Positions 15,881-24,139 are shown, numbered from the stretch's first letter. The stretch: DNA of 24,937 bases from Butyrivibrio sp. UBA3740 (GCA_002372465.1 DFGW01000239.1:1-24937), one strand, 5' to 3'. Numbers and translations: made by a program. Notes: generated by a model not told the origin, from the letters alone.

Positions 15881-16296
15881 CCCAAAAGATTCTTAGGACT
15901 AAATCTCAGAGGAAGAGATTCATCGAGAGAATAGGTCTTATATTCAGTTTCTGATTTAGCAAGGATAATCTTGAAGGAATCATCGCAAAATTCGCTCATA
16001 ACCTGACGACAGACTCCGCAAGGCGGACAATAATCCAGTTCCTTTGCATCTTCCTTACCACCGGTTATGACTATAAGCTCAAAATCTTTGACGCCTTCGC
16101 TTACAGCCTTGAAAAAAGCTGTTCTCTCCGCACAGTTAGTGGGTGTATAGGAGGCATTTTCTATATTGCAACCGGTAAATACTCTCCCATCCTTTGAAAG
16201 AAGTGCTGCCCCCACATTGAAATGCGAATATGGGGTATAGCTCATCTTTCTCATGGAAAGAGCTGTTCTTATCAGCTCCTTTATATCATATTCCAT
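15877..16296 (-). CDS. cdd: Cytidine deaminase
   Basis: Cdd converts cytidine and deoxycytidine to uridine and deoxyuridine. The 139-residue product is of the homotetrameric type. It shows the substrate-binding NVGAAL, the catalytic NCAERTA (zinc ligand C55, proton-shuttling E57) and PPCGVCRQV (zinc ligands C93 and C96). It is the last gene of the nucleoside operon, 23 bases after the second permease. Its product uridine is the likely substrate of the phosphorylase encoded at the front of the same operon. The start ATG has a weak GGAAT-type ribosome binding site. Confidence 0.97.
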   Translation of the reverse strand: MEYDIKELIRTALSMRKMSYTPYSHFNVGAALLSKDGRVFTGCNIENASYTPTNCAERTAFFKAVSEGVKDFELIVITGGKEDAKELDYCPPCGVCRQVMSEFCDDSFKIILAKSETEYKTYSLDESLPLRFSPKNLLG

Positions 16297-16319
16297 AGTT
16301 TATTCCATTCCTATAATAA

Positions 16320-17261
16320 TTATCTGGATCCCTTATCGTAAGGAATACCTTCTGCCTTAGGAGCTCTTGAATTAGATGATGTAAATGCAAGAACTATAAG
16401 GGAAATAATGTAAGGCATCATGTTGTATACAGATCCGGGTATGTTCAAAGCTGCAAGGAAGTCAAAGCCTGAATATACGTTGGAAAGTGCTCTGAAAAAT
16501 CCGAACAAAAGTGCTGCAAGGCCGATGTTCACAGGCTTCCACTGACCAAAGATCATAACAGCCAGAGAAAGGAAACCAAAACCGGCAACACCAACTTCGA
16601 ACTTCCACTCACTTACACCGGCTGTAATATATACAATACCACCGATTCCTGCCAGCATTCCTGAAATAAGAACGCCTGCCCAGCGCATGGTGTAAACATT
16701 GATACCTACTGAATCTGCAGCCTGAGGATGCTCACCACAGGCCATAAGTCTAAGGCCAAATCTTGTCTTATACAAAATGATATAAGCAAGGATAAGACAA
16801 ATAAGTGCCACAAGCATGAACCAGTTGAACTGGAAGTTTCCGATAGGAACAACCAGTGCCTTCTTGGTCTGTACATACTGTACAGTAGAAGAAACGTTGT
16901 CAGGATTCTCTGCAATGTTGATGGACTTAACGATAACTGTTGCAGCAGCTGCAGCCAGCATGTTAAGCGCTGTTCCAACCAGTGTCTGGTCAGCCTTAAG
17001 GTTGATACATGCTACAGCAAGAAGAATTGAATAAACAACACCACAAAGGATTGAAGCAGCAAGTACAACAAGAACAATGATAAGTGCCGGAAGTGAAGGT
17101 GAAATGTACTTAAGTGCAAGCGCTCCACCCAGAGCTCCCATAACCATGATTCCTTCAAGTCCAAGGTTGATAACACCTGAATGCTCAGAGAAGCATCCAC
17201 CCAAAGCTACCAGAATCAGAACTGATGCAAAAAGAAGTGTGTATTGAAGAAGCAGTACCAT
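16320..17261 (-). CDS. Nucleoside ABC transporter permease 2 (NupQ/RnsD-like)
   Basis: The 313-residue protein is made almost wholly of hydrophobic segments (eight or more spans) and belongs to the branched-chain amino acid/ribose-type permease family (BPD_transp_2). The N-terminal GGCFSEHSGVINLGLEGIMVMGA is characteristic of the smaller permease of BMP-family nucleoside importers. It forms the membrane channel with the other permease. The ATG shares one base with that gene's stop (TAATG) and is preceded by a full AAGGAGG ribosome binding site. The C-terminus ends in a short basic tail. Confidence 0.93.
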   Translation of the reverse strand: MVLLLQYTLLFASVLILVALGGCFSEHSGVINLGLEGIMVMGALGGALALKYISPSLPALIIVLVVLAASILCGVVYSILLAVACINLKADQTLVGTALNMLAAAAATVIVKSINIAENPDNVSSTVQYVQTKKALVVPIGNFQFNWFMLVALICLILAYIILYKTRFGLRLMACGEHPQAADSVGINVYTMRWAGVLISGMLAGIGGIVYITAGVSEWKFEVGVAGFGFLSLAVMIFGQWKPVNIGLAALLFGFFRALSNVYSGFDFLAALNIPGSVYNMMPYIISLIVLAFTSSNSRAPKAEGIPYDKGSR

Positions 17262-18409
17262 TATCTGTTACCTCCTTCCTCTTTTTTTGTTCCAACATTC
17301 CGCTCTTTTTTTCTCTCCTCACTGAGCCTGATGCGATTATTGAGGTAAAGCTTGAAGAACAGAACAAATCCGCACAGATAAATGATGATAGCTGAAATGA
17401 AATCAGAAATCTGTGAAGGATAAATATTCTTATCCAGATAAGATCCACCTGATGTAATATGCTGGATAAAGTATGAAGCAAATATAGTTCCGATAGGATC
17501 AAGGCCTCCCAGGAATGTAGCGGCAATACCGTTAAAGCCCATGGAAGGAACCGATGACTGAGTTACTGACCACTGCTCGTAGCCAGAAAGGAACAAAAAT
17601 GCAGCTCCAAGTCCTGCCAGTGCACCACCGATAAAGAGAGTCAAAATAACATTTCTCTTCTCTTTCATTCCGCTGTACTTGGCAGCGTCCTTTGCAATAC
17701 CAGTAGCCTTTATCTCATAACCGAAAACAGTCTTACTAAGGACTATCTTTAGAAGTATTGCGATAATAACTGAAAGCGGAATCGCAATAGTTACGTATTT
17801 GTTATTGGAAAAGAGCTTTTCCAGTCCCATTGACGGAAGCAGTGCTCCGGGGTTTGTGGAAGCAAGCTGTACTGTATAAGGGCTCGCTGTCTCTTTTACA
17901 CCGGAAAGAAGCATGTTAACTGTGTAAAGACCAATCCAGTTGAGCATGATTCCTGAAATAACCTCGTTAACATTCAGATAAGACTTAAGAATGCCAACAA
18001 CGATACCAAAAATGCCTCCGGCGATAAGTGCTGCAAGAAGACAGATAATCCATGGAAGCTTAAGCTGAAGAGCACAGAATAAAGCTGCTCCTGCGCCGGC
18101 TACATACTGTCCGGCAGCTCCAATATTGAAAAGACCTGCCTGATAGCAGAACTGGATAGAAAGGGCACACATAAGAAGAGGTGCTGCCTTAACCAGTGTA
18201 TTTCCAAGGTACTTCCTGGCTGCTGCTGCAGTAGGATAAGTAAAGTAGTTCTTAAGAATGGTTACTATCGCTTCTGTAGCTCCTGTCGGATTGATGATAA
18301 GAAGAGCTATATAACCAACTAAAAGTCCTATAACTATGCACAAAAGAGCTGCCAGTAAAGATTGGACTGTAGGGTTTGAAAGGGGATGGGATTTACTATT
18401 ATTATTCAT
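17261..18409 (-). CDS. Nucleoside ABC transporter permease 1 (NupP/RnsC-like)
   Basis: This 382-residue membrane protein is the larger permease subunit of the BMP-type nucleoside importer. It begins with a cytoplasmic N-terminus and a span at about 15-37, then shows CYQAGLFNIGAAGQYVAGA, a family hallmark, and further spans to about residue 350. The C-terminus is charged (RLSEERKKERNVGTKKEEG). The start ATG overlaps the ATPase stop by one base and follows an AAAGGAG ribosome binding site. One-base overlaps on both sides indicate tightly coupled translation of ATPase, permease 1 and permease 2. Confidence 0.93.
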   Translation of the reverse strand: MNNNSKSHPLSNPTVQSLLAALLCIVIGLLVGYIALLIINPTGATEAIVTILKNYFTYPTAAAARKYLGNTLVKAAPLLMCALSIQFCYQAGLFNIGAAGQYVAGAGAALFCALQLKLPWIICLLAALIAGGIFGIVVGILKSYLNVNEVISGIMLNWIGLYTVNMLLSGVKETASPYTVQLASTNPGALLPSMGLEKLFSNNKYVTIAIPLSVIIAILLKIVLSKTVFGYEIKATGIAKDAAKYSGMKEKRNVILTLFIGGALAGLGAAFLFLSGYEQWSVTQSSVPSMGFNGIAATFLGGLDPIGTIFASYFIQHITSGGSYLDKNIYPSQISDFISAIIIYLCGFVLFFKLYLNNRIRLSEERKKERNVGTKKEEGGNR

Positions 18410-19953
18410 TATGCTCCAATCTCCTTTCTCTTAGCGCCGGCCATATAAAGACCAAGCTCCTCAGGTGTTGTCTTCTTAGGATCAAATTCTCCAACTAATT
18501 CTCCCTCATACATAACGAGGATCCTGTCAGAGATACTCATAACCTCTTCAAGCTCCAAAGATACGAGAAGGACAGCATGGCCTGCGTCTCTTTGAGCTAT
18601 GAGCTGTTTGTGGATATATTCGATAGCTCCTACATCAAGACCTCTTGTAGGCTGTACAGCTATAAGAAGGTCAGGATTCTTGTCGATCTCTCTTGCGATG
18701 ATAGCCTTCTGCTGGTTACCACCGGACATTGAACGTGCAATTGTAGTCGCACCCTGTCCGGATCTGATATCATACTGCTCAATGAGCTTATCAGCGTATT
18801 TATTTATCTCTCCCTTTTTAAGGAAGCCTGCCTTGGTACTGAACTGAGGTTCAAAATACCTCTGAAGCACCAGGTTATAAGCCAGTGAGTAGTCCATAAC
18901 AAGACCATGTTTATGTCTGTCTTCGGGAATATGACTCATGCCATGAGTTGAACGCTCTCTGATGGAAGCATGGGTAATATCTCTTCCTGAAAGAGTTATC
19001 TTGCCACTTGTTACGTTCTCAAGACCTGAAAGACCGTAAACAAGCTCAGTCTGACCATTTCCATCAATTCCCGCGATACATACGATCTCTCCGGATCTTA
19101 CATCAAAGGAAACGTTCTTGACTGCATTGTTATGATGAAGTTTGCTGGGAACAGTCATATTCTCAACATGAAGAATAACGTCTCCCGGGACTTTATCTTC
19201 CTTGGTAGCCACAAGCTGAACATCACGTCCAACCATCATACGGCTAAGTTCATCCTGATTGGTATCGGCAATGTTAACTGTTCCGATATACTTACCTCTA
19301 CGAAGAACAGTACATCTGTCAGCAACGGCCATGATCTCTGCAAGTTTATGGGAAATGAAAAGAATAGACTTTCCTTCCTTGGAAAGGTTCTTCATGATCT
19401 CCATAAGCTCATCGATTTCAGCAGGAGTAAGAACAGCTGTTGGCTCATCAAAGATAAGTACTTCGTTATCTCTGTAAAGCATCTTGAGAATCTCAGTCCT
19501 TTGCTGCATGCCTACAGTTATGTCCTCAATCTTGGCATCAGGATCTACCTTAAGGCCATATCTGTCAGAAAGCTCCATTACCTTCTTTCTGGCTTCATCC
19601 TTCTGTAAGAAGCCATGTTTTGTTGTCTCAACACCCAGAATAATATTGTCCAGAACCGTAAAGCACTGAACAAGCTTGAAGTGCTGATGAACCATTCCGA
19701 TACCAAGATCATTGGCGTCGTTAGGATTGTTGATCTTAACCTCTACCCCGTCTTTTTTGATAATACCTTCTTCAGCCTGGTAAAGACCAAAAAGCACGCT
19801 CATAAGAGTGGACTTTCCTGCTCCATTCTCTCCTAAAAGCGCGTGGATCTCACCTTTTTTCAGCTGCACTGTAACATTATCATTGGCTATGATACCAGGG
19901 AACCTCTTGGTAATGTTCAGCATCTCAATAGCATATTCGCTGTTACCTGCCAC
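18409..19953 (-). CDS. Nucleoside ABC transporter ATP-binding protein (NupO/RnsA-like)
   Basis: The 514-residue ATPase has two ABC domains in one chain, as in sugar and nucleoside importers. Domain 1 has Walker A GENGAGKST (41-49), the family-specific signature VGMQQRTEI and Walker B LIFDEP (166-171). Domain 2 has a degenerate Walker A GIDGNGQTE (295-303), signature SGGNQQKA (410-417) and VQPTRGLD in place of a normal Walker B glutamate. That asymmetry is normal for this family, so domain 1 probably does the hydrolysis. The start is a GTG at 19953 with GGAGGGG about 8 bases upstream; the first in-frame ATG is ten codons later and lacks a site. Expression lies downstream of an intrinsic terminator, so it is likely lower than that of the binding protein. 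Confidence 0.96.
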   Translation of the reverse strand: MAGNSEYAIEMLNITKRFPGIIANDNVTVQLKKGEIHALLGENGAGKSTLMSVLFGLYQAEEGIIKKDGVEVKINNPNDANDLGIGMVHQHFKLVQCFTVLDNIILGVETTKHGFLQKDEARKKVMELSDRYGLKVDPDAKIEDITVGMQQRTEILKMLYRDNEVLIFDEPTAVLTPAEIDELMEIMKNLSKEGKSILFISHKLAEIMAVADRCTVLRRGKYIGTVNIADTNQDELSRMMVGRDVQLVATKEDKVPGDVILHVENMTVPSKLHHNNAVKNVSFDVRSGEIVCIAGIDGNGQTELVYGLSGLENVTSGKITLSGRDITHASIRERSTHGMSHIPEDRHKHGLVMDYSLAYNLVLQRYFEPQFSTKAGFLKKGEINKYADKLIEQYDIRSGQGATTIARSMSGGNQQKAIIAREIDKNPDLLIAVQPTRGLDVGAIEYIHKQLIAQRDAGHAVLLVSLELEEVMSISDRILVMYEGELVGEFDPKKTTPEELGLYMAGAKRKEIGA

Positions 19954-19991
19954 CTATAACCCCTCCGTTTTTATATAGTTTTCATTTTGAG

Positions 19992-20025
19992 AAAAAAAGG
20001 CCGGAAGACTATGAATCCGCCGGCC
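19992..20025 (-). terminator. Intrinsic (attenuating) terminator between binding protein and ATPase
   Basis: The inverted repeat GGCCGG (20025-20020 on the minus strand) / CCGGCC (20004-19999) is followed by seven T (19998-19992). It starts about 24 bases after the stop codon of the binding-protein gene and precedes the ATPase start by about 40 bases. A small extra hairpin AGCTC-TTT-GAGCT (20045-20033) lies just before it. As no clear promoter follows, partial read-through must feed the transporter genes. Confidence 0.88.
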
Positions 20026-20048
20026 CTTAGAAAGCTCAAAGAGCTAAA

Positions 20049-21281
20049 TTATTTAATGTTGCCCTGGAAGTTGATCTTAGCTGTTGTAGCTGTAGGCTGC
20101 TCAGCTGAAGAATCGTTAGATACTGTGATCTTTCCGCTTACCATATCAGCAACAAGCTGCTCATAGTCTGCCTTCTGGAATCCATCTGTCCAAACTGTCG
20201 AATCAGCAAGTCCTACATAGTTGAGAGAAAGGTCATCACCTGATACAAGGCCAAGGTTAGAAATCTTACCAGCGTAAGAATCCCACTGTCCATCTCTGAT
20301 TGCTGAAAGAAGTGTGTTAACTGTAGCCTGAAGACCCTTCATAGCTGATGTAACAGTCATTCCGCTCTCGAACATGCCATCGATTGTTGCAGCCTGGTCA
20401 ACGTCTACACCGATAACCTTGCCGCCAACCTTTGCAGCAGCCTCACCTGCAGATGTGAAGATACCACCACCGCAAGCGAATACAACTTCTGTTCCACCCT
20501 GGTACCATGTATCCATAGCAGCTGTGATATCAGCATCACCATAGAACTGGTTACCATAAGCGTAGTTGATCTCTACATCTGCGCCAAGCTCTGCAGCTGC
20601 AGCGTCAGCACCCTGAACGAAGCCATAACCATAACGGATAACAGCAGGAACAGCCATTCCACCAAGGAAGCCGAGCTTTGTGAAGCCCATCTTTACTGCT
20701 GCATAACCAGCCATGTATCCAGGAAGCTCTTCCTGATATACAGCTGAGAATACGTTAGGGTATGTCTCGTTGTTGAAATCAGAAGCATCACCCTCAAGGT
20801 CATACTCAGAAACGTCAAGAGCTACAAACTTAACATCAGGATAAGTCTCAGCTGTATCCTTGATAGCGCCTGCGAAAGCATATCCAGGCATAACGATTAC
20901 ATTGTAACCATCAGCTACAGCCTTGTCGATCATAGCTTCTCTCTCAGCATCTGAATCTCCTTCAGGCTTGTAGTATGTGAAGTCGATTCCGTTGTCGTTA
21001 CCGAACTTCTGGCAAGCTTCATAAGTTGACTGGTTGAAGGACTGGTCTGTGATATCACCATAGTCAGTGATCATAGCAACCTTCATGTCAGAAGCAGGAG
21101 CTGCCTCTTCAGTTGTCTCTGTTGTCTCAGCTGTCTCAGCAGGAGCAACTTCTACAGTCTCTGTAGTCTCACCAGTCTGTTCTGTCTCAGCTGGCTCAGC
21201 AGGTGTAGCAGCGCCGCCACATGCAACCAGTGAAGATACCATTGTTGCAGCCATAAGAACTGCTAAAAGTTTCTTTTTCAT
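20049..21281 (-). CDS. BMP-family nucleoside-binding lipoprotein
   Basis: This is the extracellular substrate-binding lipoprotein of the nucleoside ABC importer (BmpA/PnrA/NupN family). The 410-residue precursor starts MKKKLL and has a lipobox SLVAC with the lipidated cysteine at C21. A low-complexity, Ala/Glu/Thr-rich linker follows (about 22-62). The periplasmic-binding-protein-like domain begins at MKVAMITDYGDITDQSFN, the family hallmark, and contains YGYGFVQGADAAA and VFACGGGIFTSAGEAA. I chose the ATG at 21281 because a GGAGGG ribosome binding site precedes it; the frame upstream to 21317 would spoil the signal peptide. Strong codon bias and the terminator after it suggest high expression. 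The ligand is a nucleoside by family; a pyrimidine is suggested by cdd and the phosphorylase. Confidence 0.94.
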   Translation of the reverse strand: MKKKLLAVLMAATMVSSLVACGGAATPAEPAETEQTGETTETVEVAPAETAETTETTEEAAPASDMKVAMITDYGDITDQSFNQSTYEACQKFGNDNGIDFTYYKPEGDSDAEREAMIDKAVADGYNVIVMPGYAFAGAIKDTAETYPDVKFVALDVSEYDLEGDASDFNNETYPNVFSAVYQEELPGYMAGYAAVKMGFTKLGFLGGMAVPAVIRYGYGFVQGADAAAAELGADVEINYAYGNQFYGDADITAAMDTWYQGGTEVVFACGGGIFTSAGEAAAKVGGKVIGVDVDQAATIDGMFESGMTVTSAMKGLQATVNTLLSAIRDGQWDSYAGKISNLGLVSGDDLSLNYVGLADSTVWTDGFQKADYEQLVADMVSGKITVSNDSSAEQPTATTAKINFQGNIK

Positions 21282-21332
21282 AATTTCCCTCCGTAAATAA
21301 AGTGATAATAGAAACATTTATGATAAACCCAT

Positions 21333-22109
21333 TTAGGCTTTATCCAGTTTGATAAGGTTCTTGACAGCTTCAATAGTGGTCTTGTAAACCACATCCATGT
21401 CATGAACCTGTGGATTGGGAAGGCCCTTTTTAGCCCTCTCCTGATTGGCAACGACAAGTAATACCGCGCCAGTCCTGATCCTTAAGTAGCTTCCTACTAT
21501 AAATAATGTTGAGCTCTCCATCTCAGAACAAAGAGATCCGCATTTAATCCATGCGTCCCACTTATTGAGAAGTTCATAGCCTACAGGCTTTGTCTCAGGC
21601 TCATGCTGACCAAAGAAGGAGTCCTTACACTGAACAACGCCCACATGATATTTAGCTCCTACGGTCTTTGCTCCCTCAACAAGGGCATTCAACACATTAT
21701 AATCAGCTACCGCAGGATATTCAATAGGAGCATACTCTTTTGATGTTCCTTCTGCTCTGATGGCACCGGAAGCAATTACTATGTCTCCTCCGATGACGTC
21801 CTCCTGCATACCTCCTGATGTACCCATGCGAATAAAAGTGTCCGCTCCACACTTGGCAAGCTCCTCTACTGCAATAGCTGTAGATGCTCCGCCAATACCG
21901 TGTGACATAACACTTACCTTTTCACCGCACAAAGTACCGGTATATGTGTTATATTCTCTGTTATATGCTACAAATTCGGGATTATCGAATAATTTCGAGA
22001 TAGATTCACATCTACCCGGATCCCCAGTTAATAAGACGTATCTTCCAACGTCTCCCGGTTTAACATGTGTATGGTACTGATATCCAGCACCTTCAGTATA
22101 ATCTACCAT
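21333..22109 (-). CDS. udp: Uridine phosphorylase-like nucleoside phosphorylase
   Basis: The product cleaves a nucleoside with phosphate to base and ribose-1-phosphate. The 258 residues match the PNP/UDP phosphorylase family: phosphate-binding GDPGR (29-33), SHGIGGAS (69-76), RMGTSGG (94-100), [14 protein letters not shown] (130-143) and the ribose-binding SEMESS (195-200). The YPAVAD segment and company of cytidine deaminase favour uridine as substrate, but a purine cannot be excluded. The chosen ATG at 22109 has GGGGTGAT upstream; a GTG 12 bases earlier lies in that site. It is the first gene of the nucleoside operon, just behind a sigma-A promoter and 51 bases before the binding-protein gene. 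Confidence 0.85.
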   Translation of the reverse strand: MVDYTEGAGYQYHTHVKPGDVGRYVLLTGDPGRCESISKLFDNPEFVAYNREYNTYTGTLCGEKVSVMSHGIGGASTAIAVEELAKCGADTFIRMGTSGGMQEDVIGGDIVIASGAIRAEGTSKEYAPIEYPAVADYNVLNALVEGAKTVGAKYHVGVVQCKDSFFGQHEPETKPVGYELLNKWDAWIKCGSLCSEMESSTLFIVGSYLRIRTGAVLLVVANQERAKKGLPNPQVHDMDVVYKTTIEAVKNLIKLDKA

Positions 22110-22172
22110 AAGAATAATCACCCCAACATCTTGTGTTTATAATATTTCTCCCACAACATATTTCACTAACCT

Positions 22173-22201
22173 ATTATAATTCATTTCCTCATAAAAGTCA
22201 C
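22173..22201 (-). promoter_or_regulatory. Promoter of the nucleoside uptake operon
   Basis: On the minus strand GTGACT (22201-22196) and a perfect TATAAT (22178-22173) are 17 bases apart. Transcription would begin near 22166 and give a leader of about 57 bases before the udp ATG. Within that leader TTGTG (22156-22152 on the minus strand) and CACAA (22135-22131) form a spaced inverted repeat that could be an operator. Confidence 0.65.
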
Positions 22202-22249
22202 TAAGAATATATGACGTTAGGTTTTATTGTATTTCACGATATACACTCC

Positions 22250-22762
22250 TTAGAGAAGCCCCTCCATAACGTGAATGACAATCTTTTTGCCTTCAACATC
22301 TATAGCTTTCACGCAGTCCTTTATAGCCGGAATATAAACTTTTTCCTCAGAATCTTTTCTGGTCATCTCATACACATCATTGGCCCCGGTCTGAAGGATC
22401 TCAGTCAAAGTCCCAAGTTCATTGTCGTCTTCGTCTACAATAGAAAGGCCAATGAGGTCAGCACAGTAGAATTCTCCGGGCTCAAGCTTAATGGCATCCT
22501 TTCTGTCAATGGTAAGCTCGCATCCTCTGAATTTCTCTACTTCATTGATATTGCTGAACTGCTTAAATTTCACAATTACAAATTTCTTGAAGAATCTGGC
22601 GCTGACAACATCAAGCTCCAGCTCTTCTCCCTTTTGTGTATGAAGTGTTACTTTCTTAAGTTTTTTAAATCTTTGTGGGTCCTGGGTTGTTGGAAACACA
22701 TTAACCTCGCCCTGAAGTCCATGTGTAGATGCAATTACACCAACCTGAAATATATCTGTCAT
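22250..22762 (-). CDS. rimM: 16S rRNA processing protein RimM
   Basis: RimM assists maturation of the 30S subunit and binds protein S19. The 170-residue product has the N-terminal RimM domain with GVIASTHGLQGEVNV, and a C-terminal PRC-barrel with PGEFYCADLIGLSIVDE, GANDVYEM and YIPAIKDCVKAID. It overlaps trmD by 4 bases (ATGA) and uses an AGGGTAAT site in the last trmD codons. It lies after trmD, whereas in B. subtilis and E. coli it comes before. No convincing terminator follows, so some read-through into the nucleoside operon is possible. Confidence 0.96.
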   Translation of the reverse strand: MTDIFQVGVIASTHGLQGEVNVFPTTQDPQRFKKLKKVTLHTQKGEELELDVVSARFFKKFVIVKFKQFSNINEVEKFRGCELTIDRKDAIKLEPGEFYCADLIGLSIVDEDDNELGTLTEILQTGANDVYEMTRKDSEEKVYIPAIKDCVKAIDVEGKKIVIHVMEGLL

Positions 22763-23556
22763 AAATTACCCTCTGTATTTTTTCTTCTTCTCTTCTTTTT
22801 CTCGGGTTTAGGCGGATTCTCAAGTAGCCACTTCTCATAAAGATCAGGCCTGCGCTCTTTGGTGCGCTCTATTGATTGTTCCAGGCGCCATTCGTCCACC
22901 TTTTTATGATCCCCTGATAAAAGAATTGCCGGAACCTTCCTGCCCATCCATTCCTCTGGTCTTGAGTACTGCGGATATTCCAAAAGTCCGTTTCCAAAGC
23001 TCTCAGTCATAGCTGACTCATCATTATTCAGCACTCCGGGAACAAGCCTTGAAATGGCATCTATCATTACCATGGCAGGGAGCTCCCCTCCTGTCAACAC
23101 ATAGTCCCCGATAGAGACATAATCAGTAACTATTTCATCCAGCACACGTTCATCAACTCCCTCATAGTGGCCACAAAGGAAAACAAGGTCCTCTTCCTTT
23201 GCAAAATCCGCCGCCATTTCCTGATTGAAAACAGCTCCCTGGGGAGTAACGTATATGACCCTAAGTCTCTTGCCCGGAACATCTATTTCATCGGCATTGC
23301 TGCCACTGTTTTTCTCATTGATTCCTGCCTCAATAGCTTTAAAGCAGTCATAAATCGGCTGAGCCTGCATAAGCATACCGGCTCCTCCGCCATAAGTGTA
23401 ATCATCAACCTTATGATGTTTTAAGTCTGCGGAATAATCCCTGATATTGATTGCCTCAAATAATATCAGGCCGTTATCCCGTGCCCTGCCAAGGATGCTG
23501 GTAGACAGCCCCTGGTCTATCATCTCCGGAAATAAAGTCATAATATGAAAGTTCAT
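22759..23556 (-). CDS. trmD: tRNA (guanine-N1)-methyltransferase TrmD
   Basis: TrmD methylates G37 of tRNAs read by CNN codons, which prevents frameshifting. The 265-residue product has the trefoil-knot SPOUT signatures: FLCGHYEGVDERV (126-138) and SIGDYVLTGGELPAM (148-162), with ISRLVPGVL next. An insert of low complexity (EKNSGSNADEID) lies at 81-92 and a lysine/arginine-rich tail (EKKKRRRK) ends the protein. The start is the ATG at 23556, preceded by TATGGGAC; the frame remains open to 23601 but that stretch encodes a GC-rich hairpin. It overlaps rimM by 4 bases. Confidence 0.97.
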   Translation of the reverse strand: MNFHIMTLFPEMIDQGLSTSILGRARDNGLILFEAINIRDYSADLKHHKVDDYTYGGGAGMLMQAQPIYDCFKAIEAGINEKNSGSNADEIDVPGKRLRVIYVTPQGAVFNQEMAADFAKEEDLVFLCGHYEGVDERVLDEIVTDYVSIGDYVLTGGELPAMVMIDAISRLVPGVLNNDESAMTESFGNGLLEYPQYSRPEEWMGRKVPAILLSGDHKKVDEWRLEQSIERTKERRPDLYEKWLLENPPKPEKKKRRRKNTEGNL

Positions 23557-23580
23557 ATAATCAGTCCCATAACGTAAATT

Positions 23581-23619
23581 GCCGCCGTGGATCGGAGCCA
23601 AAACTCCGCCCAGGGCGGC
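23581..23619 (-). repeat. GC-rich hairpin between khpA and trmD
   Basis: The transcript can form GCCGCC (23619-23614) with GGCGGC (23586-23581) as an outer stem, and an inner stem CGGAG/CTCCG with a TTTTGG loop; internal loops CTGGG and ATCCAC separate them. It is much richer in GC than its surroundings. No run of T follows (AATTTACG), so it is not a classical terminator. It ends about 25 bases before the trmD start codon. Confidence 0.6.
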
Positions 23620-23628
23620 ACAAAATAC

Positions 23629-23856
23629 TTAAACTATCTCTACATCAACCTTGATATTCTCACGAGTAGATGCAGCTTTAACAACGGCACGTATAGCCTT
23701 GGCAATACGTCCCTGCTTACCAATTACCTTGCCCATGTCTGAAGGTGCAACATGAAGCTCGATCATAATATTGCGCCCGTCCTTCTTCTCGGTAACAACG
23801 ACTTCTTCCGGATTATCAACAAGCGCCTTTGCGATAACTTCAACTAATTCTTTCAT
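23629..23856 (-). CDS. khpA: KH-domain RNA-binding protein KhpA (YlqC)
   Basis: The 75-residue protein is a single KH domain with the RNA-contacting GKVIGKQGR loop (42-50). In other Firmicutes KhpA forms a complex with KhpB/EloR and affects cell elongation and RNA binding. It lies between rpsP and trmD in the translation operon, as ylqC does in B. subtilis. The ATG has a GGAGG ribosome binding site about 7 bases upstream. It is acidic in its N-terminal half and has the usual length. Confidence 0.95.
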   Translation of the reverse strand: MKELVEVIAKALVDNPEEVVVTEKKDGRNIMIELHVAPSDMGKVIGKQGRIAKAIRAVVKAASTRENIKVDVEIV

Positions 23857-23893
23857 TGTTTAACCTCCGGCATATTATTAAAAAATATCAGAA

Positions 23894-24139
23894 TTATTTC
23901 TGAATGCCGGCCTGTCTGAACAGCTTAGCAACAGACTCAGTAGGCTGAGCACCGTTTGAAAGCCACTTCTTAGCAAGCTCCTCGTCAACCTTAACTGTGC
24001 TGGGATCTGTGTTAGGATCGTATGTTCCGATCTCCTCGATGAACTTACCCTGTACAGGAGCCTTTGAATCTGAAACGATGATTCTGTAGAAAGGAACCTT
24101 CTTCTTACCAATTCTCTTTAATCTGATCTTTACTGCCAT
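23894..24139 (-). CDS. rpsP: 30S ribosomal protein S16
   Basis: S16 is an early-binding protein of the 30S subunit. The 81-residue product has the usual N-terminus [20 protein letters not shown], followed by [12 protein letters not shown]. The start ATG at 24139 has a GGAGGAAA ribosome binding site 8 bases upstream; a frame opening 15 bases earlier contains that site and is rejected. It heads the rpsP-khpA-trmD-rimM operon and follows ffh after 86 bases, where a promoter may lie. Confidence 0.98.
   Translation of the reverse strand: MAVKIRLKRIGKKKVPFYRIIVSDSKAPVQGKFIEEIGTYDPNTDPSTVKVDEELAKKWLSNGAQPTESVAKLFRQAGIQK

Noticed and set aside
21090..21215. Repeated GTCTCAG-like units in the lipoprotein gene as a tandem repeat array
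   Set aside because: They encode the Ala/Glu/Thr linker after the lipobox and are irregular; a common low-complexity linker explains them.
22220..22249. Hairpin TGTAT/ATACA after rimM as a terminator
   Set aside because: It is a five-pair AT-rich stem without a T-run (followed by ATAAAACC); too weak to call.
22211..22840. Open frame of about 209 codons on the plus strand opposite rimM and the end of trmD
   Set aside because: It is antisense to two certain genes, has an unbiased Phe/Leu-rich composition, no ribosome binding site and no family resemblance.
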